Positions 1 through 10,584 of a stretch of DNA of 64,000 nt are shown here, one piece after another (the first letter of the stretch is position 1; every line of letters begins with the position of its first letter). The notes under the pieces are model-generated. The model was given only the letters and a program-made list of their open reading frames with translations. It searched no databases and had not been told where the DNA came from. Both the position numbers and the translations under genes were made by a program. The DNA is from Toxonevra muliebris (lineage: Eukaryota > Arthropoda > Insecta > Diptera > Pallopteridae): assembly GCA_963691655.1 (NCBI GenBank), contig OY829329.1, forward strand, positions 18,428,708-18,492,707, given 5' to 3'.

Positions 1-933
1 AATATCAACATAGTAAAATTTTTTTGAATGAGAAAATTATGAAATTAGAATATTTGAAGGTGAGAGAGCATTTAATAAAGATATGATCAGTAAAACAAAT
101 CATTTTGTTTATTGGATGCACTCACTACATTATTTGAGTTTATTTAGTAGGGCAGCATTGGTTTTCTTAGTTCTTTTTTTAAGTGACAAAACACAGAACC
201 GATGTAACGTTGAAATTGATTTTATACATAAAATAGTAGAGAATAAAACGACAGAAACAGCCGAATTTTGCCTTTGGATGTGCTATCAGTGTGGCCAACT
301 CAGCGCTTTTCCCGCTGGTTTCAGTGTTTTTTGAAAATTAAAACGCGGAAAAAGTGATTTAGGGCTCAGCGCATTTTTTAAATTTAAAATATTTTCGAAA
401 AATCGAAGAAATTTTCATTGACTTGAATTATCAGATTAGTGAAAAAGTCTAAATGTATTATTTTTTCTCTCACTTTTATAAAGAAAAAAAATTTAACGCT
501 TTTTTAAAAAAAATACTCGTTTTATTCATCATTTTAGCGGATTTTGAAAAACAAAAGTTGGCCACACTGTGTGATATAGTATATATAATTAACAAAAGAG
601 CGAGTAGGGAAACAAAGTCAACTCTTGCAAGAACAACACAAACGCCACTCTCTCTCTCTCTGCCTCTCTCTCATATTTATGTTTGTATTCGCACTAAAGG
701 TATTTCTTGCAAAAACAACAAGACTTATATTAACAGTAAATTCCTTTGAAGTCAATCATTCGCCAATTCGAGTTGAGATTGAGAGAGCCGAAGTCTCTGC
801 GTGTATTACATGGGCACGATACCAAAAAAAAAAAATTATTTATATGAAAAAAGTTACGATGTTGTTGGTGCTATCAGTGTCTGTTCATGCACTCTGTTAC
901 TCTCATACTTAAAATAAATTAAAAGAATTTCGT
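1..933. other. AT-rich non-coding stretch
   Basis: I see no exon or recognisable gene here. Homopolymer A/T runs dominate, and there is a CT-rich microsatellite patch at about 645-672 (repeated CTCTCT). Open frames are short and have no family resemblance. If the galactosyltransferase gene at 3826 has its 5' exons outside the window, this is part of its intron. Confidence 0.5.
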
Positions 934-1058
934 AATGCTTGGTTTTCACTATGACGGCCTTTGCCGTCAAAGAGAGAAAAAGAGAGAATTTCTCATATCA
1001 AATTTGCCAAGATGCTGGCAAATTTGATTGAATTTGACATAGTGAAAACTAGGCATAA
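934..1058. mobile_element. MITE, TIR ATGCTTGGTTTTCACTATG-type, copy 1
   Basis: A ~125-bp element starts with ATGCTTGGTTTTCACTATG (from 935) and ends with the inverted counterpart CATAGTGAAAACTAGGCAT (to 1056). Inside is a smaller hairpin made of CAAATTTGCCA and TGGCAAATTTG around 1000-1027. A second copy lies at 27310-27420 with the same termini and the same inner hairpin, which supports a mobile family. There is no coding capacity. The target duplication is unclear (TA-rich flanks). Confidence 0.75.
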
Positions 1059-3825
1059 GAGTCAACTCGAGAGAAGAAATAACCAAATACGGAACAACAA
1101 TAGATGCTCTATTCGCCAGACATTTTCTGAAATTACTCCCCATCTGGAAATCGAACCTAAGGCAGCTGGAACTCCAGTCTAGCCCTCGTTCACCAGACCA
1201 CCGCGATGATAGAATATTGTATAAAAAGTGTATTTTGTTTTTAATTTTAAATAGTTCAAAGGAAACTTTTTTCTAATCTCGAGATAGTTTCACTTTCACA
1301 GTGTGCCCCATGACGCATTAAATTTTTTCAATATGCATGGGTTATTTAGAAGCTATCGTATACTGTCGTATAGTTATAAAGTCGTATAATTTTGTAAGGA
1401 AAATGGCAGACTGTACGACAAATGAGATTGTACGACGCCGAATAAGATACCTTATGAACATCCCATCAGAATCAACGTTCTGAAATTGCAAATTTCCAAA
1501 GGCTTTGTGTGAAATATTTCATTCCGATTGATCTCCGTTTAATCTACACTAAATATATTAGTCCCAAAATTTAGTTGCCTTTGAGTCTAAGTGTAGGAGC
1601 TTCACTAGTTCGACAGTAGCTTCTGTGCTGTATTCAACATATATGGTAGAGATAATATTTATAGGAAATAGTAGGGGATTCAATTCTATTGACTTCTAGG
1701 AGCATCGTAGAAAAGTAGCCCGCGTTAATCTATTATACCGCTATTTTCATAGTAAATGTATAGATGAGATGCACGATTTTATACTAGCAGCACCAGTGGT
1801 CCCCAAAAATATTCCGATTCTAGAGGGTATCCTCCTGTGTGAATTGACTGCCTGTTAAAAAAAAAATTAAAAATGTTAAGCACCCAAATCGATAGGACCT
1901 CGAGATGATATTAAATATTAGGTTTTCCCTGTTCTTCAATTCATTAACGTCTTTGAGTTAAAACCTTTACTATTTAACCCTTTCAGAACCGTAAAAACCA
2001 GAGGACATAGCTCAAAACTGAGTACAATTTCGTTACATTTTTTCATCAAAACAAAACTTTTTCGCTTCTGAAGGCCTGAACTTTAAAGGATCGCGAGTGA
2101 CCTTGTAGCCTTCAACGGGAATTTTTTATGAACTTTTTCAGTACATTTTTAGCAATTATTTTTTAAAAGCTAGATAAAATCTTTTCGTATTAACTCTTCC
2201 GTTAACTTATTTTTTTTACCGTAAGGAAACTAGAGGCGACAAAACCAAACAGATTTGGATCCAGATTTGTGTTCGCTGACCTTCATTTCATTGTGAGAAG
2301 GTCTTGAAAAGTCTTCATTGGAGACCTTAGGTTCATAGGTAAACCAAAGCAAAACTGAAACCTTTTTTTTAAATTTTTTCATGTTTCCATAACTAAAAAA
2401 AAGTTGTTTAACATGAAAAGGTGAAACACATTTACTCAGACTTGGGTGGTCAGACGTTCGCATTCTTGGCATTTTTCACCATAACGACAACACCAATATC
2501 AGATATCAGTCTGTTTTTGTTTGAATAAAGAGGGAAAAAGTGTTGGTGGGTTCTGAAAGGGAAAGTAAAAGTACTGTATTTATCTTGGACTTTGGTGGAT
2601 TCGTACTTTTTTGCAAAATTACTTGTCTTGCCTTATTATATGTACAAATAGAGCTGGCTGAGCTAGACTCAGGTTGTGGCGGAGGAAATGCTGACTCTCC
2701 CTTCGATATGGCTAAGAAATGTTCTGGTTTTCCACTTGTCCTATTTCTAACTCAGATAGTAACACCCTACCAAACTTAGAACCCCCTCTTTGGATTGTTA
2801 TATGAATTCGTTACGAAATGCGGTCACAAAACTTATCTAAGATGCTGGAAAAAAACACTTACCACCGAAAAATAGTTGGAGTTACCCAAGGTAAAAAGCT
2901 CTTAAATACAGATAAAAATAAAGATAAAATTTTTGTCTTTTTTAAAAAATATATTTTATACTGTATGTTAGGTAAAGTAGAAAACAATCTTTGAAGAACA
3001 TGCTCTCGATCAAAAAATAGTTGGAGTTACGGAAGGTCAAAACCACTCAAGTCATCTAGTTTTTTTTAAAGAAATATACCCAAAACAATTAAAAATTGGG
3101 AATTTTGAAAATTTTGTCTCTTTAGACAATGAACGACCAGCATAACCACCCAAATCCTATGTATTACAAGAAATTAACCCATGAAAAATAGGTTTTGTTA
3201 TAGTAATCTCTTCATACTGGAGAAACCATTAGAAAAAATAACCTTAAAAAAATATTGTTCGTTACAAAGTGGAGCCACTGTAGGTCAAAACTAGCTGTGG
3301 GAATATTTTTGATTTTTAGCTGATAAGCTATAAATTTATAAGGTTTCACCATAGAAAATCTAACAGATTATAATAGTTCAACATGGTTAAACTAAATGAA
3401 ATAATACTTAAACTTCTTATGTAGAGTAGAACATATACTAAAATTGGAGACTGGAAATAAAAAATAAGAATTCAATTAAAAAAGAAATGCCAAAAATAAA
3501 AATTTCATAAATTTGTACCTAATAAAATTTTTATTAATAAATACTTGTATTATAGCTAAAATGCTATTGTTATTATAAGCAATATAAATCCAATAATTTA
3601 TTGCTTATTGGTTTTTAAAAAATACTTAAAACCCAACTGAATTGAACAAAAAACTTGATTAGCTAAGGTTTTTTTGAGCTTTTAGAAATTGGTGGGTGTA
3701 AAAATTTTATGATTCTAAAAATTTATTAACATGAACCATAAAAACAATGACTACTCAAATTTATTTATTTTTTTTTTTTAATTTTGAAGCAAAAAATATT
3801 AATAACTATTTTCTTTCACAAATAG
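1059..3825. other. Non-coding, possible intron of the 3' galactosyltransferase gene
   Basis: I searched by eye for the exons that precede the one at 3826 in the two sister genes (the ADDDT exon end and the exon carrying YFGCKFKP) and found neither. The stretch is AT-rich. A sentence-like repeat occurs at about 2866-2900 and 3012-3046. A segment at 2490-2540 resembles one at 57360-57410. No gene is recognised. Confidence 0.45.
2866..3290. repeat. Degenerate tandem repeat, ~146-bp spacing
   Basis: The phrase AAAATAGTTGGAGTTAC followed by CAAGGT or GAAGGT occurs at about 2868 and again at about 3015. A weaker echo (GTGGAGCCACTGTAGGTCAAAAC) lies near 3270. This suggests two to three decayed tandem copies of one unit. 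Confidence 0.5.
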
Positions 3826-4552
3826 GAATACATGTCCGGTGGCGCTGCTTATGTGTTAAGCAAAGAGGCACTCCAGCGTTTTGTGTCAGAATCTCTCAAC
3901 AATGACACGTTATGCCCAGGGCCAGATCTCGGTAAACCAGAAGATTTTTGTATGGCAATTTGCTTGCAAAATGTGGGAGTCTTTTTAGGTGAATCACGAT
4001 ATGCGATAGCTGGAGATAATCAAACGAAATTTTTACCATTAGATTTACAAGGATATATGAATCCAGATAATAATATGACAGATTGGATTTTTGAGAGAAC
4101 ACCATATCATATTGAAACGGTAAGAAAAATTCGGATGGGTTCTGCTTTAGTACGAACTAAAATGAAATTGCCTGCGCATAATTACTTGAAATCTTGATCG
4201 AAACCGAAGGCGGAACCTATGCGGATATATACTATTTATTAAAATAACTTTAATTCCTATATTTCATAATCTTTTTTAGGGTTTAAATTGCTGTTCGAAC
4301 TATTCGATTGGTTTTCATTATACGCCTCCCGATCAAATGTATTTGTATGAATATTTCATTTATCATCTGCAAGCAGTGGGCCTTCAGAGGCGTACTTTAA
4401 AATTGCCCAGTAAGTTATCAACCACTGAGGTGGCTCAGTTATTTCCGCACAATTTAAATGATACAATTATTTCTATTGAAAATTATGAAATTATTTTTAG
4501 AGATAAATATACAAAAAATATTTCAAGTAGGTTTAACTTGGAGGAAAATTAA
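3826..4552 (+). CDS. C1GalT-like beta-1,3-galactosyltransferase, last two exons (partial)
   Basis: Two exons are visible: 3826-4119 (acceptor AATAG, donor GTAAGA; 98 codons) and 4280-4552 (acceptor TTTTTTAG; 90 codons, then TAA). The first reads [19 protein letters not shown], the MSGGA-YVLSKEA block of core-1 galactosyltransferases (T-synthase family), and includes CLQNVGVFLGES. The second begins GLNCCSNYSIGFHY, matching the family's GL(N/D)CCSD signature except that Asp is replaced by Asn. Splice positions and phase are the same as in the genes at 24055 and 35051. The enzyme would transfer Gal to GalNAc-O-Ser/Thr in the Golgi. The N-terminal half (membrane anchor, DDD motif) is not found in the 3.8 kb upstream, so the 5' exons lie outside the window or are lost. 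The WYW segment of the sister genes is replaced by a divergent sequence, and the C-terminal tail is longer. It may be a fast-evolving paralogue or a decaying one. No stop or frameshift interrupts either exon. Confidence 0.8.
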
Positions 4553-5321
4553 GCATAAAATTAAAATATTTTTTTTTTTAATTTAAGATATAGATATTTA
4601 TGGATATTTAATTAGTTGATATTTAGGTATACATTTTGACAAGTACCGGGAATTGTTCATTTAAAAATCCCTCGTAGAAAAATGTGAAAAGAATTTGTTT
4701 TATCGTAAGTTGGTATAAAGCTGTTGATTAAATTAGTCGACCTCAAGTGTGCTTTTTCAATAGCTAATTTCTCTGACGCCTCAGGTGACAGCTCTGTTAT
4801 TCTTCGACGTTTGTGTTCTGACATAGTCACTGATTTACCATGAAGCGCTATACCATTCAATAACGCATTGAAATTGTTAAAATTTATTATAAAAATTCAT
4901 GTCTGTTCCTCAAACCTTTCGCGAGCTACGAAATATTCACAGCCGAAATGATCGTCCAACCGAGTGATCAATTGAACGAATCACTTGTCGATCGAACAGT
5001 CCCTGTACGATGCCGAAACGCACGGTCAAGCGAGAATATTGCTGCTGTTGCTGAAAGTATGGCTGAAGAATAGAGTATCTCTGATATACCGGGCTACCTC
5101 AGAGAGTAAATTTGGCCTTACCATGCCGTGGAGAACGCTAGTACTTCCCCTTATCTAGCCTCGACTGCTGAGCTTGGTTCGGTCTGGCAGAGCAGTCACA
5201 TATGAAATTAGAATGAATAAACCAAACAAACAAAAATCGGATAACGATAGCTTCTTCGGCTGTTCCCCATAGCAAGCCTGTATCGGAAGTTATTGAGAAC
5301 AAGTCCACTGACAAAATCGCA
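4553..5321. other. 3' flank and probable 5' part of a decayed retroelement
   Basis: An ATTAAA at 4559 could serve as poly(A) signal for the upstream gene. From about 4910 base composition becomes more GC-rich. Short broken frames around 4960-5200, with a Val-Ala-Glu-Ser-Met-Ala-Glu stretch, probably belong to the same decayed element as the DUF4780-like frame that follows. No intact gene. Confidence 0.4.
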
Positions 5322-6374
5322 TTGCAGTCATCGCATTATCAGGAGCGTAAGAATGCATTCCGCGCTACCAAGAAATGGAGCACATTGGATCCTGATTTAC
5401 TTCTGGTGCATAAGATTCAAGTTTTGGAGGTAGCCAGGAAACTGGTGGATATACTTCTAGACCAGTCTAGCAACGCTCCGCCCACAAAATATCAACGTTC
5501 AAAAGGCACCTCTCAGCATGTTCTGCCGAAAATGCAGAAAGTCCATGCTAAGGCCCCTACGGGTAGCAGCCCTGCCAAATCATACAGCGCGGTAGCCAAA
5601 GGCCATCTTATCCGTGCTGTTATTGACAGAAACGGCACTGATGGCTCGATTGCACACAAGGCAATTGATAGAGGAGAAGCTCTCGGAGGTGTTTGATTTG
5701 GTGCTTACCGACAACCCAAGGCCTTTGCCTCGCTTCAGAGACCACGGCTGGTTTCAAAACAGCGTAAAACTGGTCTCCTGTGGCGACCAAAAGTCGGTCG
5801 ACCTCTACAGATGCAGAACCAGGGTGCCTACTTCTATTGGTGATCCAGAAAAGATCTTGGACCGCATCAAGATAAGAAACCCACAATTTCCTTTCAGTGA
5901 CTAAAAACTTGTTAAGGTTAGCGATCCGAATGGTATGACAGCTAGAAATCCGCTGTCAGCATTATCAACAATAATGAATCGGTCAAAAATTTGGTGATCC
6001 TGAAGGGTGTAATTAACTTCGGTTTCACATACCTCACACTTCACGTCTATAAGCAGGACGTCAATGCAGTCGATTCATCAGCTGATCCTTCGGCTTATGC
6101 TGAATCTGCTTCTGCTCAGGTTGAACCGGCTTCATCTTAACAACGAAGGAACCATGTCAATTTGCGGTGATACTTGCAGCGACATGTCAGAAGGCGCTGC
6201 ACCATCCAGTTCCAGATAAAGGTTATCCAATCCTTTATGGGGAGGATAGATCATCCCAACCTTTATCTGCAGGATAGTCTGACGGGCTCCGACGATGACG
6301 GCAATTCAACCATCGTCGGTGCTCTTGATCTGAATCCTTCAAATGAGCGTGCTCCAAATAATCCTACTCCATAG
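5322..6374 (+). pseudogene. Decayed DUF4780-type ORF (non-LTR retroelement-associated)
   Basis: An open frame from 5322 to 5696 carries SPAKSYSAVAKGHLIRAVID then DRNGTDGSI. Homology then continues in another frame (about 5660-5904), with DNPRPLPRFRDHGWFQNSVK and VSCGDQKSVDLYR, then DPEKIL. This looks like a DUF4780-type protein, which is common in fly genomes as an ORF linked to non-LTR retroelements; that link is from memory and not proven here. The frame is broken by a shift near 5660, a stop at 5901, and further stops downstream. Traces such as CSDMSEGAA near 6179 show that the same ORF continued to about 6370. Base composition is clearly less AT-rich than the surroundings, consistent with an inserted coding sequence. 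No matching reverse transcriptase is seen next to it. Confidence 0.6.
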
Positions 6375-6696
6375 CAAAGTGGCTTCTGCTGCTGGTGGAC
6401 TCACTTCCAGACCAGACTAGCAAGACTCCGGGTATTAATAAAGCAGTATGTACCTTGACTGCTAGTGACACGGGCAACCACTCAGGATGTTTTCGAAAGA
6501 TCCGCTGACCTAATCCTTATAAATAAATTTTAACTCTGCATTAATAGTTTTTATAATCTACGACTGATTTTTTTTATAGATATTTATATTAAATTGGATA
6601 CTTTTTTTTACATACACACACAATGTAAATGTTCAGTAAATAACGAAAAATTTAAAAAATTCATAACAAACAAATAGGACTAAATACAAGACTAGC
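6375..6696. other. 3' flank of cuticle gene, no gene seen
   Basis: This is AT-rich sequence downstream (on the minus strand) of the cuticle gene stop, probably including its 3' UTR. I could not place a convincing AATAAA for the minus strand. Confidence 0.4.
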
Positions 6697-7561
6697 TTAG
6701 GGATAGGGACCATCGCTGTTCGGCGAAGGTGGCTGTGGTGCTGAGTAACTATCACGTAGCTGCTGCTGCTGCTGCAGCAATGTATTTAACGAGGCCGATC
6801 CGCTACTGGACTGATGCAATTCAGTCTTTAAATCTGTGCCACCAGCCGATAATCCCGATAGTACTGTAACTGATTTTGATTTCGCGACGGGAGGTCGTGC
6901 ACTGGCCACATCGACACCAGCTAAGACTGTTGAGGCGCTCCTCGTCGCGTACACATATGGTTCACGATTAACAATTGCATTGAAACCATTTATATTATCA
7001 GCAGTATAGGTTACCGTACGTTTATAACCATCAGGATCAACGAGACTGTAAACGCCACGTACAAAATCGCCATCACGTGATTCGGTGTGCATTTTAATGT
7101 CACCGGTTGTTTCATCATTAACGCCGTAACTAAATTCATATTTGGCAGGAGGATATGGATAAGGTTCCACATATGTTGATGTGCGTGGTGCAGTTTGAGT
7201 AAATGGCCGTGCAGTTTGTGTATTTACAGCAGCGTTGTTAGCGGTATTACCGAAGGTACGTAGAACCGATCCAGAGTTGCTTTCAAAGCCGCCAATAATG
7301 CCACCACCACCACCACCACCACCACTGCGAATGGGGCTGTTAGTGGATGAGCTGATGAGAATATTACGATTTCCATTGGCGTTATTCGATTCGGATAGCC
7401 CCCCAAGATTATTAGGTTCCGGGTATTCGTAGTCCCCGGCTGAGGACAGTCCAATTAAAGCGCACACTACAACAACAGCAACGACGTACTGGAAAATGAG
7501 AAATGTGATTTAGTTTGTGTGATTTTACTTTTAGTTTTGTGGCGCTTACTTTAGTAGCCAT
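6697..7561 (-). CDS. RR-2 type cuticle protein
   Basis: Structural protein of the exoskeleton with a chitin-binding Rebers-Riddiford domain. Coding exon 1 is only 12 bases (7561-7550, M-A-T-K; donor GTAAGC) and exon 2 runs from 7488 to the TAA at 6699-6697 (acceptor TTTTCCAG), giving about 267 residues. Exon 1 plus the start of exon 2 form a signal peptide (MATKYVVAVVVVCALIGLSSA). This tiny first exon ending inside the signal peptide is typical of insect cuticle genes. The RR domain lies at about residues 119-178: KYEFSYGVNDETTGD, ESRDGDFVRGVYSLVDPDG, YKRTVTYTADNINGFNAIV; the ESRDGD and YTAD-NGFNA spacing marks the RR-2 class (hard cuticle). The flanks are low-complexity: a Gly run encoded by GGT repeats (about 7302-7323 on the plus strand) and a Gln run from CTG repeats (about 6757-6778). 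A TATA-like box sits just upstream. I cannot say which named fly Cpr gene it corresponds to. Confidence 0.9.
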
Positions 7562-7591
7562 CTTCGTTTAATTTATGGTCTATGGTTGCAA

Positions 7592-7602
7592 TCCTATATA
7601 TA
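7592..7602 (-). promoter_or_regulatory. Putative TATA box of the cuticle gene
   Basis: On the minus strand the sequence CATATATATAGG lies about 30-40 bases before the ATG at 7561. This spacing implies a very short 5' UTR, as is usual for cuticle genes. Transcription start not determined. Confidence 0.55.
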
Positions 7603-7619
7603 TGCTCTCGATGTGTGTA

Positions 7620-8067
7620 TTTCACTTAAATTTCAATGTGAGACTGTGCCCTCTGCTGCGCTTATGTTTTGATTTTATATCATTTAGTTGAACTAATATT
7701 TTTTCATTGGCAATTATTGCATTTTGGACAATTGAATAACGGCATTATGGGTATTATACAATCAGCCATCAGCGCCGACGAGTAGCTAGCCGCCATCACA
7801 TAATTGGTTCGCATTGGCACGAAAGAGTAACGATGGCGGTGGCGGTGGCGGTGGCGTTGGCGCTCCACTCGTAACGTCACGCTAAACACACACATTTTTG
7901 TTGTTGAACTTCAATTTAAATCGCTTTCGTTTTCAATTCTATTATTATTTTATTTCGCATAAATGAAGTTTAATATTTTGTTATGAATGATGCTGCAAAA
8001 TCAATCACAAAAAATAATAAATAAAGTGCTGTCGTCAACTGCTACTGCTGCTGTTGCTACTTAATGC
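7620..8067. other. Upstream flank of cuticle gene
   Basis: Non-coding. It contains a short GGTGGC hexamer repeat at about 7831-7857 and CTG/CTA-rich sequence at 8037-8060. No gene is recognised. Confidence 0.4.
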
Positions 8068-8419
8068 CAGTGGCGGATCCAAAGGGAGGCTATGGGCGCC
8101 TAAAAAAAATGTGAGTTTCACAATTGCAAAGCATTGCGAACGTACAATGTCGCGGACGTGATTTTAAGTTACTTTTAAACCTTTTTTTTTGGAATTACTG
8201 AACATTTAAAAAAAAAAAAACGTTCAAAAACTAAAATTTTTCTATACTACGCCATCTCTTGGCTGGCAATGACAAACCTCAAAGAGTGAAAATTACCTAA
8301 ATAAACCTTTTGACTTCACCATTCGGTATAAAACTATAGGTCCTTTCTATTCATGTACAAATATACCTCACACATCGTGAAATGCGAAAAGCTCGGCCTA
8401 GGCCTTCTATGGGTAGAAG

Positions 8420-8975
8420 AAAAAACAATGCTGCGAGGAAAAAAATTAAGTGAATTTGAAAAAGAAAATTCTATTCATATGTAGGAGAAACTAAGAAGCT
8501 TATATTATGTGAGGGATATAAAAAATTATGGCAGCAAACCAGTCTCAGGTCGTCCTAAAGTAATTTTCGACCAGTCTCAGGTTGTCCTGAAGTATTTTTC
8601 GACCAAACCGTACGCTAAATTTAAACAAAAGTTTTCATACGTTTTCTACAAAAAGCTGCTTTGATGTCAAGCGAGAATTGAACTTCTGAAGGCTTCAAAA
8701 CCGAACGATTGAAAAGCAATTAAATCCAGCCCGAATACTTCACAAAGTAAAATATAATTCGCTGAAATACATATCAAGCAGCGTCTTGAAATCGCCAAAC
8801 AAAAACTGGACTCTGACCGGCTAAAGGTAAAATAAAAAAAAAAACAAAATTACAGATTTTTTTTTCAGATGAAAAGAAAATATTATTTATACGGACCAGA
8901 CGGTTTCAACAAATACTGGCGCTATTTAAAGAAAGAAGCTTTTTCTAGTCAATATTTTGGAGAAGGGTCACTGAT
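8420..8975 (+). pseudogene. Dead Tc3-like (Tc1/mariner) transposase
   Basis: Broken frames read KKLSEFEKGKIHSYV-like near 8437-8485 (N-terminal DNA-binding part), QSSGRPK-type linkers near 8540-8600, LEIAKQKLDSD near 8785-8820, and FSDEKK followed in another frame by YGPDGFNKYW near 8868-8920, the block around the first catalytic Asp of Tc3-type enzymes. Several stops and frameshifts interrupt it, and the linker around 8535-8600 appears duplicated. The catalytic domain is truncated shortly after the GEGSL stretch near 8960. Confidence 0.75.
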
Positions 8976-9345
8976 GATACTTTTAATCTGAAATTTCAGA
9001 AATCTCAATTTAGAGATGTCCTACTTTGGGAGAGCCTGACAATGGTTTTTGATGTGCTTTTCGATCTGTTTTAGATCGAATTTTATGGTCCGGTTTTCAA
9101 TATACTTTTAGATCTGTATTTTGGTTTGGGTTTTGTCCCGAATTTTTGATAATTATTAATCTGAATTTCGGTACAATTTTTTAATGATTTTTCGTCACTG
9201 ATGACACATTAAATCAGAAATTTCAGGAATTTCAGTTAATAGATATCCTACTTTGGAGAGCCTGATCATGGCTTTTGTCTGTTCTGATCTGTTTTAGATC
9301 GAATTTTATGGTTCGGTTTTCAACCATATTTCAGACTTGAATTTT
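8968..9345. repeat. Direct repeat of ~150-bp segment
   Basis: Sequence from CACTGATGATAC near 8969 through GATCTGTTTTAGATCG near 9078 recurs from CACTGATGACAC near 9195 to the same GATCTGTTTTAGATCG near 9285, including CCTACTTTGG and GAGCCTGA in both. Two diverged tandem copies about 220 bases apart. Confidence 0.7.
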
Positions 9346-10540
9346 GGTTTAGGTTTAATCCTATATTTTGGTTTGATTATAAGTCTAAATTTTGGTGATT
9401 ATTGGTCTGAATTCTGGCCCGATTTTTGTCTGATTTTTCGTTTAATTTCGGTTCTGAATTTAGTTTGAGAACCTAACCTAACCTAGTCTGAGTTTTGGTT
9501 TAAGTTTCGACTTGCTATTAGTTTAAGTTTCGATCCGAGCTTTGGTCTAAATTTCGATTTAATTTTTGGTCTGAATTTTGATTTGAATTTGCTTTGAATT
9601 TTGGTTTAATTTTGGTTTAATTTTGGTCCGAATTTTGGTCCGGATTTCGATTTCGGTCTGAATTTCAGTTTGATTTTTGGTCTAATTTTTTTTTCAGATT
9701 TTGGTTCTGAATTTCAGCTTTATTTTTAATCCAGTTTCCGATTTGATTTTTGGTTCGATATTTGATCTCTTTTTCGTCAAAATTTCGTCTGTTTTTTTCT
9801 GAATTTCGATTTGATTTGATTTTTGGTCAGCCCGAATATTGATTTAAATTTTGGTCTCCTTTTTATCAAACTTCTATTTGATTTTTTAACTGAATTTCGA
9901 GCCTGTATTTTGGTCTGTTTTGATCTGATTTTTGGTCAGAATTTCGATATGTTTCTGAATTTCGATAGGATTTTTGGTCCGAAGTTTGTCGCTTTTGATC
10001 CGAATTTTGATCCGTTTTTAATTTAATTTTGGGTATAAATTTTGATTTAATTTTTGTTCTTTTATTATTTTATTTTGAAATTCAGTCTGATTTTTCATCT
10101 GATTTTGAGTTTTTATTTGTCTGAGTTTACATTTGAGTTTTCTTAGTTTATTTTGATCTGAATTTCGTTTTGATTTTGAGTCTAAATTTTCACCTGGATT
10201 TCGATCTAATTTTTTGTTAAAATTATGATTTCATTTATGGTTTGAGTTGCGTTTGATTTGTGCGCTGAGTTTTGGTCTAAATTTTTATCTGATTTTGATC
10301 TGACTTTTGTCTGAATATGAATCTGATTTTTTTTCGAATTACGAGGTGATCTTTATTTCAGTTTGATTCCAATTGTGGACTGAATTTTTATCTGACTTCA
10401 ATCTGAATTTGAAACTGAATTTTAGTATAAATTTTGATCAAAATTTTTAAATTGGTTTTTGGTCTCTGCGTGCACTGGTTTTTGATCTGATTTTTGGTCT
10501 ACATTTTGATCTATTTTTTCCGATATTAAATAATTTGACA
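9060..10540. repeat. Degenerate 12-bp-period array (TTTTGGTCTGAA-type)
   Basis: Long tract built of variants of GAATTTTGGTCT / GATTTTTGGTCT. Where an open frame crosses it (9823-10026), the translation shows a four-residue rhythm (F-D/G-x-x-F), consistent with a 12-base unit. It is the reverse complement of the type of array at 61790-63780. Confidence 0.8.
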
Positions 10541-10584
10541 AAAAATCGATCTTTTCCAAAGCCTAAATCCGCCACTGCTTACCG

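Larger units (their letters stand above)
8060..10584. mobile_element. hAT-like element with degenerate 8-bp target duplication
   Basis: The left end at 8068 reads CAGTGGCGGATCCAAAGG. The right end, read inward from 10576 on the minus strand, is CAGTGGCGGATTTAGGCTTTGG. The 8 bases outside are CTTAATGC (8060-8067) and CTTACCGC (10577-10584), matching at 6 of 8, as expected of an old 8-bp hAT target duplication. The 2.5-kb interior has no hAT transposase. It contains a dead Tc3-like transposase (about 8420-8975), a ~220-bp direct repeat (about 8968-9340) and a 12-bp-period array (about 9350-10540). The same type of end is seen at 61698 beside the same kind of array. Confidence 0.65.

Noticed and set aside
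7224..7454. Minus-strand overlapping frame and the plus-strand frame 7235-7432 within the cuticle gene
   Set aside because: Shadows of the cuticle protein; the poly-Val and poly-Pro runs come from the Gly-coding repeat.
7704..7895. Minus-strand frame with Arg-His repeats upstream of the cuticle gene
   Set aside because: It is produced by the GGTGGC hexamer repeat; no family, no splice context.
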